Part shown: piece by piece, positions 10,052 to 17,960 of the stretch | Numbering within the stretch: position 1 is the first letter of the stretch | Layout: every line of letters starts with the position of its first letter | Assembly (NCBI RefSeq): GCF_001280565.1 | Contig: NZ_LGRO01000001.1 | Span: forward strand, 1,984,001-2,048,000 | From: Sulfobacillus thermosulfidooxidans | Lineage (GTDB): Bacteria > Bacillota > Sulfobacillia > Sulfobacillales > Sulfobacillaceae | Reading direction: 5' to 3' | DNA: 64,000 nucleotides | The notes under the pieces: generated by a model | Database searches by the model: none | Told to the model about the DNA's origin: nothing | What the model saw: the letters and a program-made list of their open reading frames with translations, nothing else | Translations under genes and position numbers: made by a program

Positions 10052-11950
10052 TTATTGGTAATGAATCGTAACGGACGGATCAATCGCTTTAAGCGGAATC
10101 GCCTGGACCCAGTCATAGGAGTTGTCCAAGTACATCGTTCCGCCCACGATCACTGGATTCACAATCCCGAATCGTCCGCCTGGGGTATACGATCCAAGTT
10201 CTTGTCCCGTTTGTGGATTCAGCGCGTAGACTTTTGGTCCTGCTGCCACCCATAATACCCCATCGGCGTAGACCGCATTTCCGCGTCCGGCTCCGGCCGG
10301 TCCTGCATTCTTAATGGGAAAGGTCCACAAAATTTTTCCGTTGTCTTCATTTAAGGCATAAATCGTTGAGGTAACAGGCGAACCCACATATACTACACCG
10401 TTATGAATCATGCTGACGCCCGCTTTATATGCCGGAGGTGCATTCCCCCTGCCCAGGTCGGTGGCCCAAAGAACTTGACCAGTTGCCGCGTTCATCGCAT
10501 AAATCGCAAGATTTGTCGTGTGGTTGGCCTTATCAAAATTGACGACCGAATCTTGAATAATGAGATTTCTTGCCTGATCGACAGTCGGCGAATTATCTCC
10601 CATCCCCGTATTGAAAATGTTTAGTGCGGTTTTCTGCGTCCACAAAATCGACCCGTTTGTTGCATTGACGGCCACCACATGATTTTGATCAGATGTCCCT
10701 ACAACAATTTCTGTTTGATGGGTAACAGGATTTGTGTAGACATTCGGACTCGACATACTGTCAAAACCTTGTAATGCGGTTTGCCATTTGACAGCACCGG
10801 TCTGGGCATTAAAGGCCCATAAATGGCCCCCGCCCGTTGCCGCATAGACTGTACCGTTGTAATATACGGGCGAAGGCATGGCATTGCCATGAAAATCTTG
10901 TCGCCATACCATCCGTCCGGTTTGGGCATTAAATGCATAAATGGCCGAATACATGAGGCCCCGGATCAAAGTCGAGGTCCCTTGCGATAACTCGTATTTC
11001 AATACTTGCGAAAATGGAAATCCGGTATCTCCTGCGGTCACATACACCATATTATTGGCGACAATGGGATTGCCCATGAGATTATTGGCCAATTGCCCTG
11101 TTTGCCATAGCAAGGCACCGGTTTTGGCGTCCAATGCATAGAGATGATAATCATCAGACTCCGCATAAATAATGCCGTTGACCGCGCTGACACCGACGGC
11201 ATTCCCAAGATTCTGAGTCATTTTCACAGGAGCACCGCGTTCCCCTAAGTTAGCCAAATCCGGAAAGGGTGCATTTAAGGGGACCGCAGCATCCTCCGCA
11301 AAATTCCACCGCACCCCGACTTTTTCCCATTCAGGAGCTGACTTCGGAATCTTAAAGGCCGAATTATGAGAGGGTCCGTAAGCATACACCGGCCAATTTC
11401 GAGGAAATCCCGCGGTATCCGGTGGCAACGGCAATGCCGGAGCCACTTGATCTACGATTTCTCTTACCAAACCGGCTCCCTGTTCCGCTAAACGTTCTAC
11501 CTGGTAACCTTGGGCCTTAAGCCCGGCGATAATGGCCGGGCTGATTTGTTGGGCATTGCCGAGAACATAGATCATAGGCTTACCAGACGTCAATTGAAAT
11601 GGCTGCACTGTCCCCGCGGGAGCGACTTGCGGAACGCTCAATGCCGCTAAAGCCTGTTCAGTGGCTTGACCTAGCACATGCGCATTGTCAACCAGCAATA
11701 GGGCTCCTGATAATTTCGTGGCGAGCGCTTGTCCCAAGGCAATCCCCTCACTATCAGTCGGAGAACACAAAATGACCGTCTTTGTCCCGCTGGGAAAGAG
11801 TCGAACGGCCATTTGCGCTGTAGCTTCTGCTGTTAAGCCGTCTGCCGCTTTGTGGTTATCGGCCAAGACACTTGAGCCCGTCCCCAATGCCATAAAGCCA
11901 AGGCTCACAACCCCTGCAACTCCAAGAATCATCATGCTTGTTTTGTTCAA
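10052..11950 (-). CDS. Exported PQQ-type beta-propeller protein with N-terminal CWB2-like domain
   Basis: The 632-residue protein starts with a signal peptide (hydrophobic residues about 5-25, then SSVLADNHK). Residues about 40-175 look like a cell-wall-binding repeat 2 (CWB2) domain: alternating strands and helices with GALLLVDNA and PMIYVLGNAQQIS. Residues about 190-630 hold repeated blades of the YALDAKTGALLWQT type, as in PQQ-dependent dehydrogenases and BamB-like propellers. I see no clear full set of PQQ or metal ligands, so a catalytic role is unproven. TTG 11950 is chosen because AAAGAGG lies 8 nt upstream, whereas GTG 11959 overlaps that site. The gene is divergent from the membrane LuxR regulator, which may control it. 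The domain combination suggests a wall-attached protein facing the acidic outside. Confidence 0.8.
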   Translation of the reverse strand: MNKTSMMILGVAGVVSLGFMALGTGSSVLADNHKAADGLTAEATAQMAVRLFPSGTKTVILCSPTDSEGIALGQALATKLSGALLLVDNAHVLGQATEQALAALSVPQVAPAGTVQPFQLTSGKPMIYVLGNAQQISPAIIAGLKAQGYQVERLAEQGAGLVREIVDQVAPALPLPPDTAGFPRNWPVYAYGPSHNSAFKIPKSAPEWEKVGVRWNFAEDAAVPLNAPFPDLANLGERGAPVKMTQNLGNAVGVSAVNGIIYAESDDYHLYALDAKTGALLWQTGQLANNLMGNPIVANNMVYVTAGDTGFPFSQVLKYELSQGTSTLIRGLMYSAIYAFNAQTGRMVWRQDFHGNAMPSPVYYNGTVYAATGGGHLWAFNAQTGAVKWQTALQGFDSMSSPNVYTNPVTHQTEIVVGTSDQNHVVAVNATNGSILWTQKTALNIFNTGMGDNSPTVDQARNLIIQDSVVNFDKANHTTNLAIYAMNAATGQVLWATDLGRGNAPPAYKAGVSMIHNGVVYVGSPVTSTIYALNEDNGKILWTFPIKNAGPAGAGRGNAVYADGVLWVAAGPKVYALNPQTGQELGSYTPGGRFGIVNPVIVGGTMYLDNSYDWVQAIPLKAIDPSVTIHYQ

Positions 11951-12018
11951 TTTGCTCACCTCTTTTTGAGTGGGTTTATTCCTATCCCACTGTATAAAGA
12001 GGGAATTCTTGGATGCTA

Positions 12019-12054
12019 TTGAACATTGTCTTATTTTTTTCTAAGACAGTTCAA
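12019..12054. promoter_or_regulatory. Interrupted palindrome between divergent propeller and LuxR genes
   Basis: TTGAAC, a two-base bulge and TGTCTTA are mirrored by TAAGACA and GTTCAA around a T-rich centre. It sits about 70 nt from one start and 100 nt from the other. It could be an operator for the neighbouring regulator or a hairpin in a leader RNA. Confidence 0.45.
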
Positions 12055-12154
12055 AACATTGAAATTCTTCAAATTTCCGATGATAATAATAAAGGACTAT
12101 GACGCACTGGACGTGGTGGAGACTTTTGTTAAGGAGAAAGAGGACTGACAATTT

Positions 12155-13021
12155 ATGTTTTACAGTCTTGATCCCCCTAAGGTTCTTATTGGTTTACGGT
12201 TAACGGTTCCCATCTTATGTTTTGCCGAATTAATCAATATATCCCGGGACATTTGGCCAGCAATCGGCATTGGTTCACTGGCATTATTGGATGTTCTTTG
12301 GTGTGTATGGCAGGTTTACCGCGGTACAGAAATAGTCAATTCTTGTGTCCGGGATATCCTCTATGCGTTGGCCTTCTACATTCTCTATCTCATGAGCCCC
12401 AATGTTCCCGGGTTAATTCTGGCTCCCATCGCTATTGCCGAAGGGGCTTATTGGTTTGCAACATTTAATATCCAACTCGTCGGCGCAGGTTTTCTCTTGA
12501 TTGGATTTCGCATGTGGTCTTTACATCACTTAATGCATACTTTTCCTCACCCGAATTGGCCGATTATCATGACACTGTTGCTCATCATCTCCAGTCTTTT
12601 TGGTTATCTCATTCGTCAACTCACTGAGAGTCATCGAAAACTTCAACAACTGTACGATAACAGCCTGATTGTGATAAATGAGTTTGTGAACACCTTAGAA
12701 GCACATATTGACCATCCTTTGACTCCGGATCTACTCACTGGTGATGCAGGTCTTGTCAAAGAACGTTCCCGCGATCTCGCCCTTGCGCTTAAGCAGGAAT
12801 TAGCACCGCCCTTGACCGCACCTTCTATATTAACCCCGCGCGAACAGGAAGTATTAAATTTGATGGCACAAGATTATTCTTACCGTACCATTGCGCATCT
12901 TCTTCAGGTTAGTCCGGGAACGGTGCGAGCACATGTTGCCAGCATCTATCGCAAAGCCGATGTGCATAATAAAGAAGAAGCATTAATGTGGGCCAAACAC
13001 TGTGGGTTAATTCCGTCTTGA
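12155..13021 (+). CDS. Membrane-anchored LuxR-family transcriptional regulator
   Basis: This 288-residue protein has about six hydrophobic segments in its first 155 residues, a linker with coiled-coil character (ESHRKLQQLYDN), and a C-terminal LuxR-type helix-turn-helix (LTPREQEVLNLMAQDYS to about residue 285). It lacks a receiver domain and a kinase domain, so it probably senses through its membrane part and binds DNA directly. AAGGAG and AGAGG precede the ATG. It is divergent from the exported propeller gene with a palindrome between them. The sensed signal is unknown. Confidence 0.8.
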   Translation: MFYSLDPPKVLIGLRLTVPILCFAELINISRDIWPAIGIGSLALLDVLWCVWQVYRGTEIVNSCVRDILYALAFYILYLMSPNVPGLILAPIAIAEGAYWFATFNIQLVGAGFLLIGFRMWSLHHLMHTFPHPNWPIIMTLLLIISSLFGYLIRQLTESHRKLQQLYDNSLIVINEFVNTLEAHIDHPLTPDLLTGDAGLVKERSRDLALALKQELAPPLTAPSILTPREQEVLNLMAQDYSYRTIAHLLQVSPGTVRAHVASIYRKADVHNKEEALMWAKHCGLIPS

Positions 13022-13319
13022 TCATACCTGTAATCATAATCAACTTGATCATAAACAATTTAACGATCATTTTAATTCAACCCCAATAATGGCCATGGGA
13101 TTCATCTCTTGGCCCGAGAATTCAGCAAATCCGCCAATCGAATTGGAACAAAAAAATTCCAAGTCCATCATCGGGTTCGTTGGGCTAGGACAATTCATGG
13201 TGATGTGTCGGATAACTGGTGGAAAAGAAAATCTGTTCGCTTAGCGTTGCGTTAACTCCCGTCTTCGTATAGTTCAAGACGCATGAAACACGGGCAAAAC
13301 GTAAGACTTCTGAAATAAC
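13022..13319. other. AT-rich intergenic region
   Basis: No convincing gene is visible. It holds repeated CTTGATCATA words after the LuxR gene and a small stem (TTGGAA at 13143-13148, TTCCAA at 13157-13162). One plus-strand frame ends in a protein-like stretch (DNWWKRKSVRLALR) but has no plausible start. It may be the remains of a lost gene. Confidence 0.4.
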
Positions 13320-13691
13320 TTATTTTTTGGTATTTCCTTGTTCATTTCGTTGACTGTGATCCTCGTTAGAATCAAAGTCGACAATGTTTGCGAAAGTCCG
13401 GTTTTTCGCGTACAAATTCTGGCTGCTTTTTATCTTGTGAAGACTTTCCGAGTCACCTAATCCCCGATTTACCATACGATCATGCTGGCGAAGCAACTGC
13501 TGCAATGCGCCGTTCTGCAATGAATTTAAGACGCCTTCGATTTTATTAACAGCTGTGGTTACTTCCAGTAATTTTGTATTGGCCTCTTTGTTCATATTAA
13601 TTCCTTGCCACGTAAAAATCGCCCCAATAATACCAAGAAATACGGCAATAACACTGATAATGATACTCGACCACGTTAGTAATGCCGTCAT
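13320..13691 (-). CDS. Small single-span membrane protein coupled to the Cas2-like gene
   Basis: This is a 123-residue protein with one N-terminal transmembrane helix (about residues 6-29), a helical amphipathic stretch (about 34-75) and a charged, polar C-terminus rich in Asp, Asn and Gln. I recognise no family. Its ATG overlaps the stop of the upstream Cas2-like gene by 4 nt, so the two are translationally coupled. The layout, small membrane protein plus nucleic-acid-fold protein, resembles two-component toxin or defence effectors, but that is only inference. A holin-like protein is another possibility. Confidence 0.7.
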   Translation of the reverse strand: MTALLTWSSIIISVIAVFLGIIGAIFTWQGINMNKEANTKLLEVTTAVNKIEGVLNSLQNGALQQLLRQHDRMVNRGLGDSESLHKIKSSQNLYAKNRTFANIVDFDSNEDHSQRNEQGNTKK

Positions 13692-13984
13692 GGTTTTTCA
13701 TCCTGTCTAGACAAATTCTTCCACAACCAATTATAACACCCTTCGTCGTCAAAACCGGCACCGGCCCACATCGGCCCCACTTCGACAACGAGAATTTCCA
13801 TATGTTGCGGTACATAAGCAAGGCATTTTCTTAGGACTTCTTTAGCAGTATCCTCGCTTTTTATGAGCCACGTTGATTCCAGGTGATGCCACCATGATGG
13901 ATAGCTTTTTAGATGGTCTATCAGGCTTTGGTAATCTTCGGGATCGTTTCCACGAATATCATAGGTCACGCAATATTGAGGCAT
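13688..13984 (-). CDS. SinR-family protein with Cas2-like fold
   Basis: This 98-residue protein begins with the strand motif YCVTYDIRG, followed by DYQSLIDHLKSY and the hallmark WWHHLESTWLIKS. This pattern is that of the short SinR-family proteins, which share the ferredoxin-like fold of Cas2 and VapD; this SinR is unrelated to the Bacillus biofilm regulator. No cas1 or CRISPR array is present. The role of the family is not established; related folds are ribonucleases or structural partners in integrase complexes. CTCCTCC on the plus strand gives a GGAGGAG site before the ATG. It is first in a two-gene unit. Confidence 0.75.
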   Translation of the reverse strand: MPQYCVTYDIRGNDPEDYQSLIDHLKSYPSWWHHLESTWLIKSEDTAKEVLRKCLAYVPQHMEILVVEVGPMWAGAGFDDEGCYNWLWKNLSRQDEKP

Positions 13985-14559
13985 TTCTCTCCTCCTAATT
14001 CAACCAATGGGTCGAAACGGCTCTATGTCTAGATTATATTAGTCAAATGGACAGGCGAAGCATGAGGTGAAAATGGCGGACATTATCTAACAATACAATA
14101 TACATTTAGTATGCCTAAAACGTCTGTAGAATGTCTAGAAAATTTTTATAAACAACTGCTGCCCTGAAAAGATAAATTTCAGCTTTAGCGACAGCAGGAC
14201 GGTCTCGAAAATGGCCACAAATATTATCTACTCAATGAGAATCGATAACAATTCCAGGCGGCAAACAACGATTATAACCACTACACGGACCAAATTCCGT
14301 ATCCTATTTCCACTTAACAAAACCAAGAAATCAAAAATACTCAGGTTATAAATCTAGTTATAAAATCCGGTCAAATATAGTACCATAGATTTGATATCGT
14401 TGTCCCTTGAAGAAGAGAGAACGCTCAATGGCGATTTATCTGGATTCTTCAACGGGATTGAACGATCACCCTCATAAGGCAAAAACTGCATGTCTTTTGG
14501 CCATTCCGAAAATCGCTATAAAGATAAGGCGAAAGAGACCGAAGCAGGAGGTCGAAAAA
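13985..14559. other. AT-rich intergenic region upstream of the first Cys-PAS regulator
   Basis: No clear gene is visible. Two related words, AAAATGGCGGACATTATCTA near 14072 and AAAATGGCCACAAATATTATCTA near 14211, form an imperfect direct repeat and could be remnants of insertion-sequence ends. A nested inverted repeat (CTGCTG, CTGAAA / TTTCAG, CAGCAG) lies at about 14156-14203. From 14407 the frame of the downstream regulator is open for 51 codons, but these look non-coding. Confidence 0.45.
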
Positions 14560-15126
14560 ATGATTTGGAGTAATGGAGCCTGCTTTGTGGTAAACAGTCA
14601 GTTTGCTATTGAGCATTGGAATGACAGTCTGAGTCAATTGACGGGGATGACGGAAAGTGAAGTCTTACACCGTCCTTGTCAAGAGGTGTTTGCCGCGCAG
14701 TTGTTCACAGGCATGGATTTTTGCCAGAAATCCTGCCCTTTAGTTACGGAAGCTGGAAACACAACTAACCAACCCCTCTTCGTGATCATCCCGACCCGTT
14801 ATATGGGACAACAATTAATACAAATTCACTTCGCCATCTGGGATGATCCCTTAACGATTGTTCACTGGATTCAGCCGGTTAATCGCGATTTTAAGCCGGT
14901 TATCCCCTTAACGCCTCGCCAACAGCAAATCTTTGCGTTATTAGCTCAAGGGTTAACCCGCCGGGATATTGCCCAACAATTAAACATATCGTTAAGCACT
15001 GTCAACACGCATATCCGGCGAGTCTGTGAAATTTGGGATGCACCAACAGAACGTCACGCTCTGACACGGTTTATCCGAATGCAAGGGGGGAACCTTGCGA
15101 ACTCTCTGCCTTCCTCTTCGTCTTAA
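14560..15126 (+). CDS. PAS-LuxR transcriptional regulator with three-cysteine motif (A)
   Basis: This 188-residue protein has a PAS-like domain (about residues 5-108) and a LuxR-type helix-turn-helix (LTPRQQQIFALLAQG to about residue 175). Within the PAS part Cys40, Cys55 and Cys59 form C-x14-C-x3-C-P, the last two in FCQKSCP. ATG 14560 has AGGAGG 8 nt upstream. From this start the protein aligns without gaps to regulator B (MIxSN at both N-termini), which confirms it. The same frame is open upstream to 14407, but that extension has no counterpart in the homologues. The cysteines could bind a metal, an Fe-S cluster or act as a redox switch; none is shown. It converges on regulator B. Confidence 0.85.
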   Translation: MIWSNGACFVVNSQFAIEHWNDSLSQLTGMTESEVLHRPCQEVFAAQLFTGMDFCQKSCPLVTEAGNTTNQPLFVIIPTRYMGQQLIQIHFAIWDDPLTIVHWIQPVNRDFKPVIPLTPRQQQIFALLAQGLTRRDIAQQLNISLSTVNTHIRRVCEIWDAPTERHALTRFIRMQGGNLANSLPSSSS

Positions 15127-15140
15127 TGTTCCAGAATATT

Positions 15141-15674
15141 CTAATGTTGTTCTTGATTCCAATACCATGTGACCAAATGTCGATCCGATGCACAGGATAA
15201 GGTGCGCCGAATGCGCTTAAGTTGTGTGGTCACCGTACTCAACGCAATATGATTTTGTTCCGCAATTTGCCGGTGGGTAAGACCCATCGCCAATCCCTGA
15301 ACTAATTGCAACTGATTCTTGGTGAGTTTCGGGGAAGATTTACTCGCATCGTGGAGAGGCCGCACAAAATGCAAAATGCCTTTCGGGTTATCTAGGATGA
15401 CATAATGAACCCGAACAATTTGACGCGGAGTATGAGGATTATTCAATATCATGACCGGGTTAATAGTCAATGCATGGCGGCTCGCAGTGGTCAGCGGGCA
15501 TACCGGCCGGCAAAAAGATGATCCATCAAGATTATGACCATCCACCATATCAAAACACGACTTGCCAACAACATCCTCCACACTGTGCCCCATCCATTCG
15601 GCAACAGTGCTATCACACGCCGTGATTTGCCAGTTTTCGTCGACCATAAAATGCGGAATATTGCTCTTAATCAC
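15141..15674 (-). CDS. PAS-LuxR transcriptional regulator with three-cysteine motif (B)
   Basis: This 177-residue paralogue of regulator A has a PAS-like domain up to about residue 108, then a LuxR-type helix-turn-helix (LTKNQLQLVQGLAMGLTHRQ). Cys40, Cys55 and Cys59 (FCRPVCP) are at exactly the same positions as in A; Cys20 is extra. GTG 15674 is preceded by GGCAGGG at about 6 nt. No receiver or kinase domain is present, so it is a one-component regulator. It converges with A (14-nt gap between stops) and lies 43 nt downstream of regulator C on the same strand, so it may be co-transcribed with C. Confidence 0.85.
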   Translation of the reverse strand: MIKSNIPHFMVDENWQITACDSTVAEWMGHSVEDVVGKSCFDMVDGHNLDGSSFCRPVCPLTTASRHALTINPVMILNNPHTPRQIVRVHYVILDNPKGILHFVRPLHDASKSSPKLTKNQLQLVQGLAMGLTHRQIAEQNHIALSTVTTQLKRIRRTLSCASDRHLVTWYWNQEQH

Positions 15675-15717
15675 CTGAAGCCCTGCCTTTTAAAATCACT
15701 ATATTCCTTATAATCTA

Positions 15718-17091
15718 TCATATTCTCGTGAATTCGTCTGGCACCGGTTCAATCCAGTGAGTCGTCCATCCTAGCGTATCTGTCATCATGTGCATCCGCA
15801 CTTTCGGACCCAAAGGATGTTGCCAGCGCACAACAGGTGGCTCACCCTCTAATGGTCCCGCTTTTATCGGACAAGTTTTGCCGCAATAAGGTTGAGCTGG
15901 GTTCAAATAGGTATGAACGATATCAGAACAGGCGTGCCCTTCACTGTCTTGAGGATGAATCCCGGTGATCTTCGCAAGATTTTTATCCCAGTGGCGGATC
16001 TTTCCCGCCTTATCCACGACAAAGCACAAACTGTTGCTCGAAAACCGTCGCCTCCCGCCCCATTTGATAGATGCATGGGCATAGATATGCGTTGTTGCAT
16101 TTTTATGGCTGGCCAATACTTCCCTTAACGCCTGACGGCGTTTCCCGGTGACCGTAGCCCATTGCCAATAAACGTCCCAGGGAATCGCAATTTTAGCATT
16201 TTCGTAGGCCTCAACCATCAAGGAAGGGATGTGAACTTCTTTGGCAATATCCTCTTGGGATAATCCCCTCTCTATTCTCCATGCTTTAAGTTGTTTCGCT
16301 TGGGCTTGATGGCTCCCTGACCGTTGAATGAATGATTGCGGCAAATTTAATTCCTTTGCCAAATTCTCTAGGCTACCATAATGATGGATGACAGCATGAG
16401 AAAGTCTTGGATGATAGCGAAATGCCGCGTTAATGGAAAAACCGTGAATAAAATAATCATAAATCAAGCGCTTAACCCGTTCGCTATTCCACTTCATTTC
16501 CGTATGGCCAGTGTGTAGCGCACTTTGGACCGCATCTTCCCAGGATCCAAAATGCTCACAGGCTGCGCGATAAAGGGCCCGGTTCCAAAAGCGAATCGAG
16601 CGATCCGATAAGTCTGCGCCGGACTTTTTGGCATCCATAATGAGCGTTTTAACCCGCTCAGCAGTCCATGGGACAGAGAACCGCACGGCGTCAGCATTGA
16701 CGCCGGCGGCTTCTAGAGCCTTGGCCCATGAACCAAAATAATATCCTGCTGCCGAAACCAACCGGTTATCAATCTTTTGCATTTGATGTGCGGCCAGTTG
16801 GCTTCCTTGATCACGGTATTGCTGAATGCGTGAGATGATAATCTCTCGAGACCAGGTCCCAGCTCGAGCCCGCGTTCTCGGTGACTTTTGAGAATCCACG
16901 GATAATCCTGCCTCGCTTAAAGCCTCTTTCCATCCGCCAAAATGACGTTTGGCCGCTTGCCACAGCCCTTCATCCTCTTGGCGCACCGCAAAAGAGGTGA
17001 TGGGGCGGTTGTGCATAGCACGGTCTCTAATAGCGTTCACAATATTTTCTTTGGTCCACTTCCGTTTCGGGACACAAAGTTTTTCATCCAC
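15718..17091 (-). CDS. Four-repeat / XRE helix-turn-helix / Cys-PAS fusion regulator (C)
   Basis: This 457-residue protein has an unusual architecture. Four repeats begin at about Trp12, Trp80, Trp142 and Trp201, each with the pattern W-x-x-E-x-[IV]... and ending in FG[GS]W or YGS near 51, 119, 181 and 238. They resemble the homing-endonuclease-associated (HNH_repeat) domain. An XRE-like helix-turn-helix follows (about 268-322, RGLSQEDIAKEVHIP), then a C-terminal PAS-like domain (about 349-457) with Cys388, Cys403 and Cys407, spaced exactly as in regulators A and B. No endonuclease motif is visible. GTG 17091 has AAGGAG 8 nt upstream. It lies 84 nt downstream of the oxidase gene cluster on the same strand, which may place it in that transcript. 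Confidence 0.85.
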   Translation of the reverse strand: MDEKLCVPKRKWTKENIVNAIRDRAMHNRPITSFAVRQEDEGLWQAAKRHFGGWKEALSEAGLSVDSQKSPRTRARAGTWSREIIISRIQQYRDQGSQLAAHQMQKIDNRLVSAAGYYFGSWAKALEAAGVNADAVRFSVPWTAERVKTLIMDAKKSGADLSDRSIRFWNRALYRAACEHFGSWEDAVQSALHTGHTEMKWNSERVKRLIYDYFIHGFSINAAFRYHPRLSHAVIHHYGSLENLAKELNLPQSFIQRSGSHQAQAKQLKAWRIERGLSQEDIAKEVHIPSLMVEAYENAKIAIPWDVYWQWATVTGKRRQALREVLASHKNATTHIYAHASIKWGGRRRFSSNSLCFVVDKAGKIRHWDKNLAKITGIHPQDSEGHACSDIVHTYLNPAQPYCGKTCPIKAGPLEGEPPVVRWQHPLGPKVRMHMMTDTLGWTTHWIEPVPDEFTRI

Positions 17092-17175
17092 TATAGATTC
17101 TCCTTACATCCAACCCGTTCGTCATGAAACGGCATATCGGTTCCTTCGTTACCCACATTACCAATATTACCGGCA

Positions 17176-17367
17176 TTACCGGGATTTACGCTGGTTCTTA
17201 GACCTTTCCCCCCGGTCCCGGTCAATATCCAAAGCCACCTTGCGAAGAGACAGCAACAAAAAAGACATCACCAGGATTTGAAAGATCCACCACATCGGAT
17301 CCCACCAGTGGGATATTCCCGGACTAAAAGGAATTTTTAAGGGTAATGTAGGAAAAAAGTTATTCAC
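17176..17367 (-). CDS. Small membrane subunit at the end of the oxidase cluster
   Basis: This 63-residue protein has one membrane helix (WWIFQILVMSFLLLSL) followed by a basic, charged C-terminal tail (DIDRDRGERSKNQRKSR). I set the start at GTG 17367, with GGGGGAG 5 nt upstream; the longer frame to 17448 would overlap the preceding cox gene by 58 nt and is not supported. Size, location and topology suggest a small subunit IV-like accessory protein of the heme-copper oxidase, but there is no diagnostic motif. Confidence 0.65.
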   Translation of the reverse strand: MNNFFPTLPLKIPFSPGISHWWDPMWWIFQILVMSFLLLSLRKVALDIDRDRGERSKNQRKSR

Positions 17368-17390
17368 GGACTCTCCCCCTTTCACTGTCA

Positions 17391-17960
17391 CTAAACCAGA
17401 AATAAGACGATATACGTAATAATCCAGATCACCGCGATGCCCGACCACAAGTAAGACACCGCTTCAATGTGCCAGTGATCATCTTCTTGAGGGTCGACAA
17501 ACCGCGCCCTGGAGAGAGCAGACAACAAGCCAACAAGACCAACAACCACATAAAATACGGCAAATCCCGTCATGGTATAGTAAATTTCACCAAAACGGCT
17601 CGTCGTCGGATCAAACCGCAACGCCCATTGGTAAAACGTGACCAATAGAGCCCCTGTTCCTAACAAGGTGACCCATTTTAATAACGGAGTGCGGTCCTGA
17701 CCGTGCGCGGCCTCCGTTTTGACTTTCCACGCTATGACCAAAGAGATCAGCATAAAAAGTGCCGCGATCAACCCGATCCACGGACTGGCTTTCGGCGAGA
17801 CGTAGGTTCCCGCCGAAAGGTACCGCATATCAATTAACACAATGAGAGGAATCAACTGACTGAAAATAAACACGCTCATTCCAAAACGGTACATGCGCCT
17901 GCGCAAGGCAGGATTTTCCTCAATGGTCCAAGCACCGCGAGTCATGTTGTGACTAGCCAT
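17391..17960 (-). CDS. Heme-copper oxidase subunit III
   Basis: This 189-residue membrane protein has five to six hydrophobic segments. The C-terminal helix pair carries HWHIEAVSYLWSGIAVIWIITYIV, positioned like the conserved subunit III segment that packs near the oxygen entry path of subunit I (the longest quoted run here is a region, about residues 162-185). It is shorter than mitochondrial-type subunit III, like many bacterial five-helix forms. Its start codon overlaps the stop of the subunit I gene by one base, so it is translationally coupled. It assembles in the cytoplasmic membrane with subunits I and II. Confidence 0.82.
   Translation of the reverse strand: MASHNMTRGAWTIEENPALRRRMYRFGMSVFIFSQLIPLIVLIDMRYLSAGTYVSPKASPWIGLIAALFMLISLVIAWKVKTEAAHGQDRTPLLKWVTLLGTGALLVTFYQWALRFDPTTSRFGEIYYTMTGFAVFYVVVGLVGLLSALSRARFVDPQEDDHWHIEAVSYLWSGIAVIWIITYIVLFLV

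Noticed and set aside
13076-13255. Plus-strand open frame ending in DNWWKRKSVRLALR
   Set aside because: No start codon with a ribosome site is present and no family is recognised; kept only as a possible remnant in the gap description.
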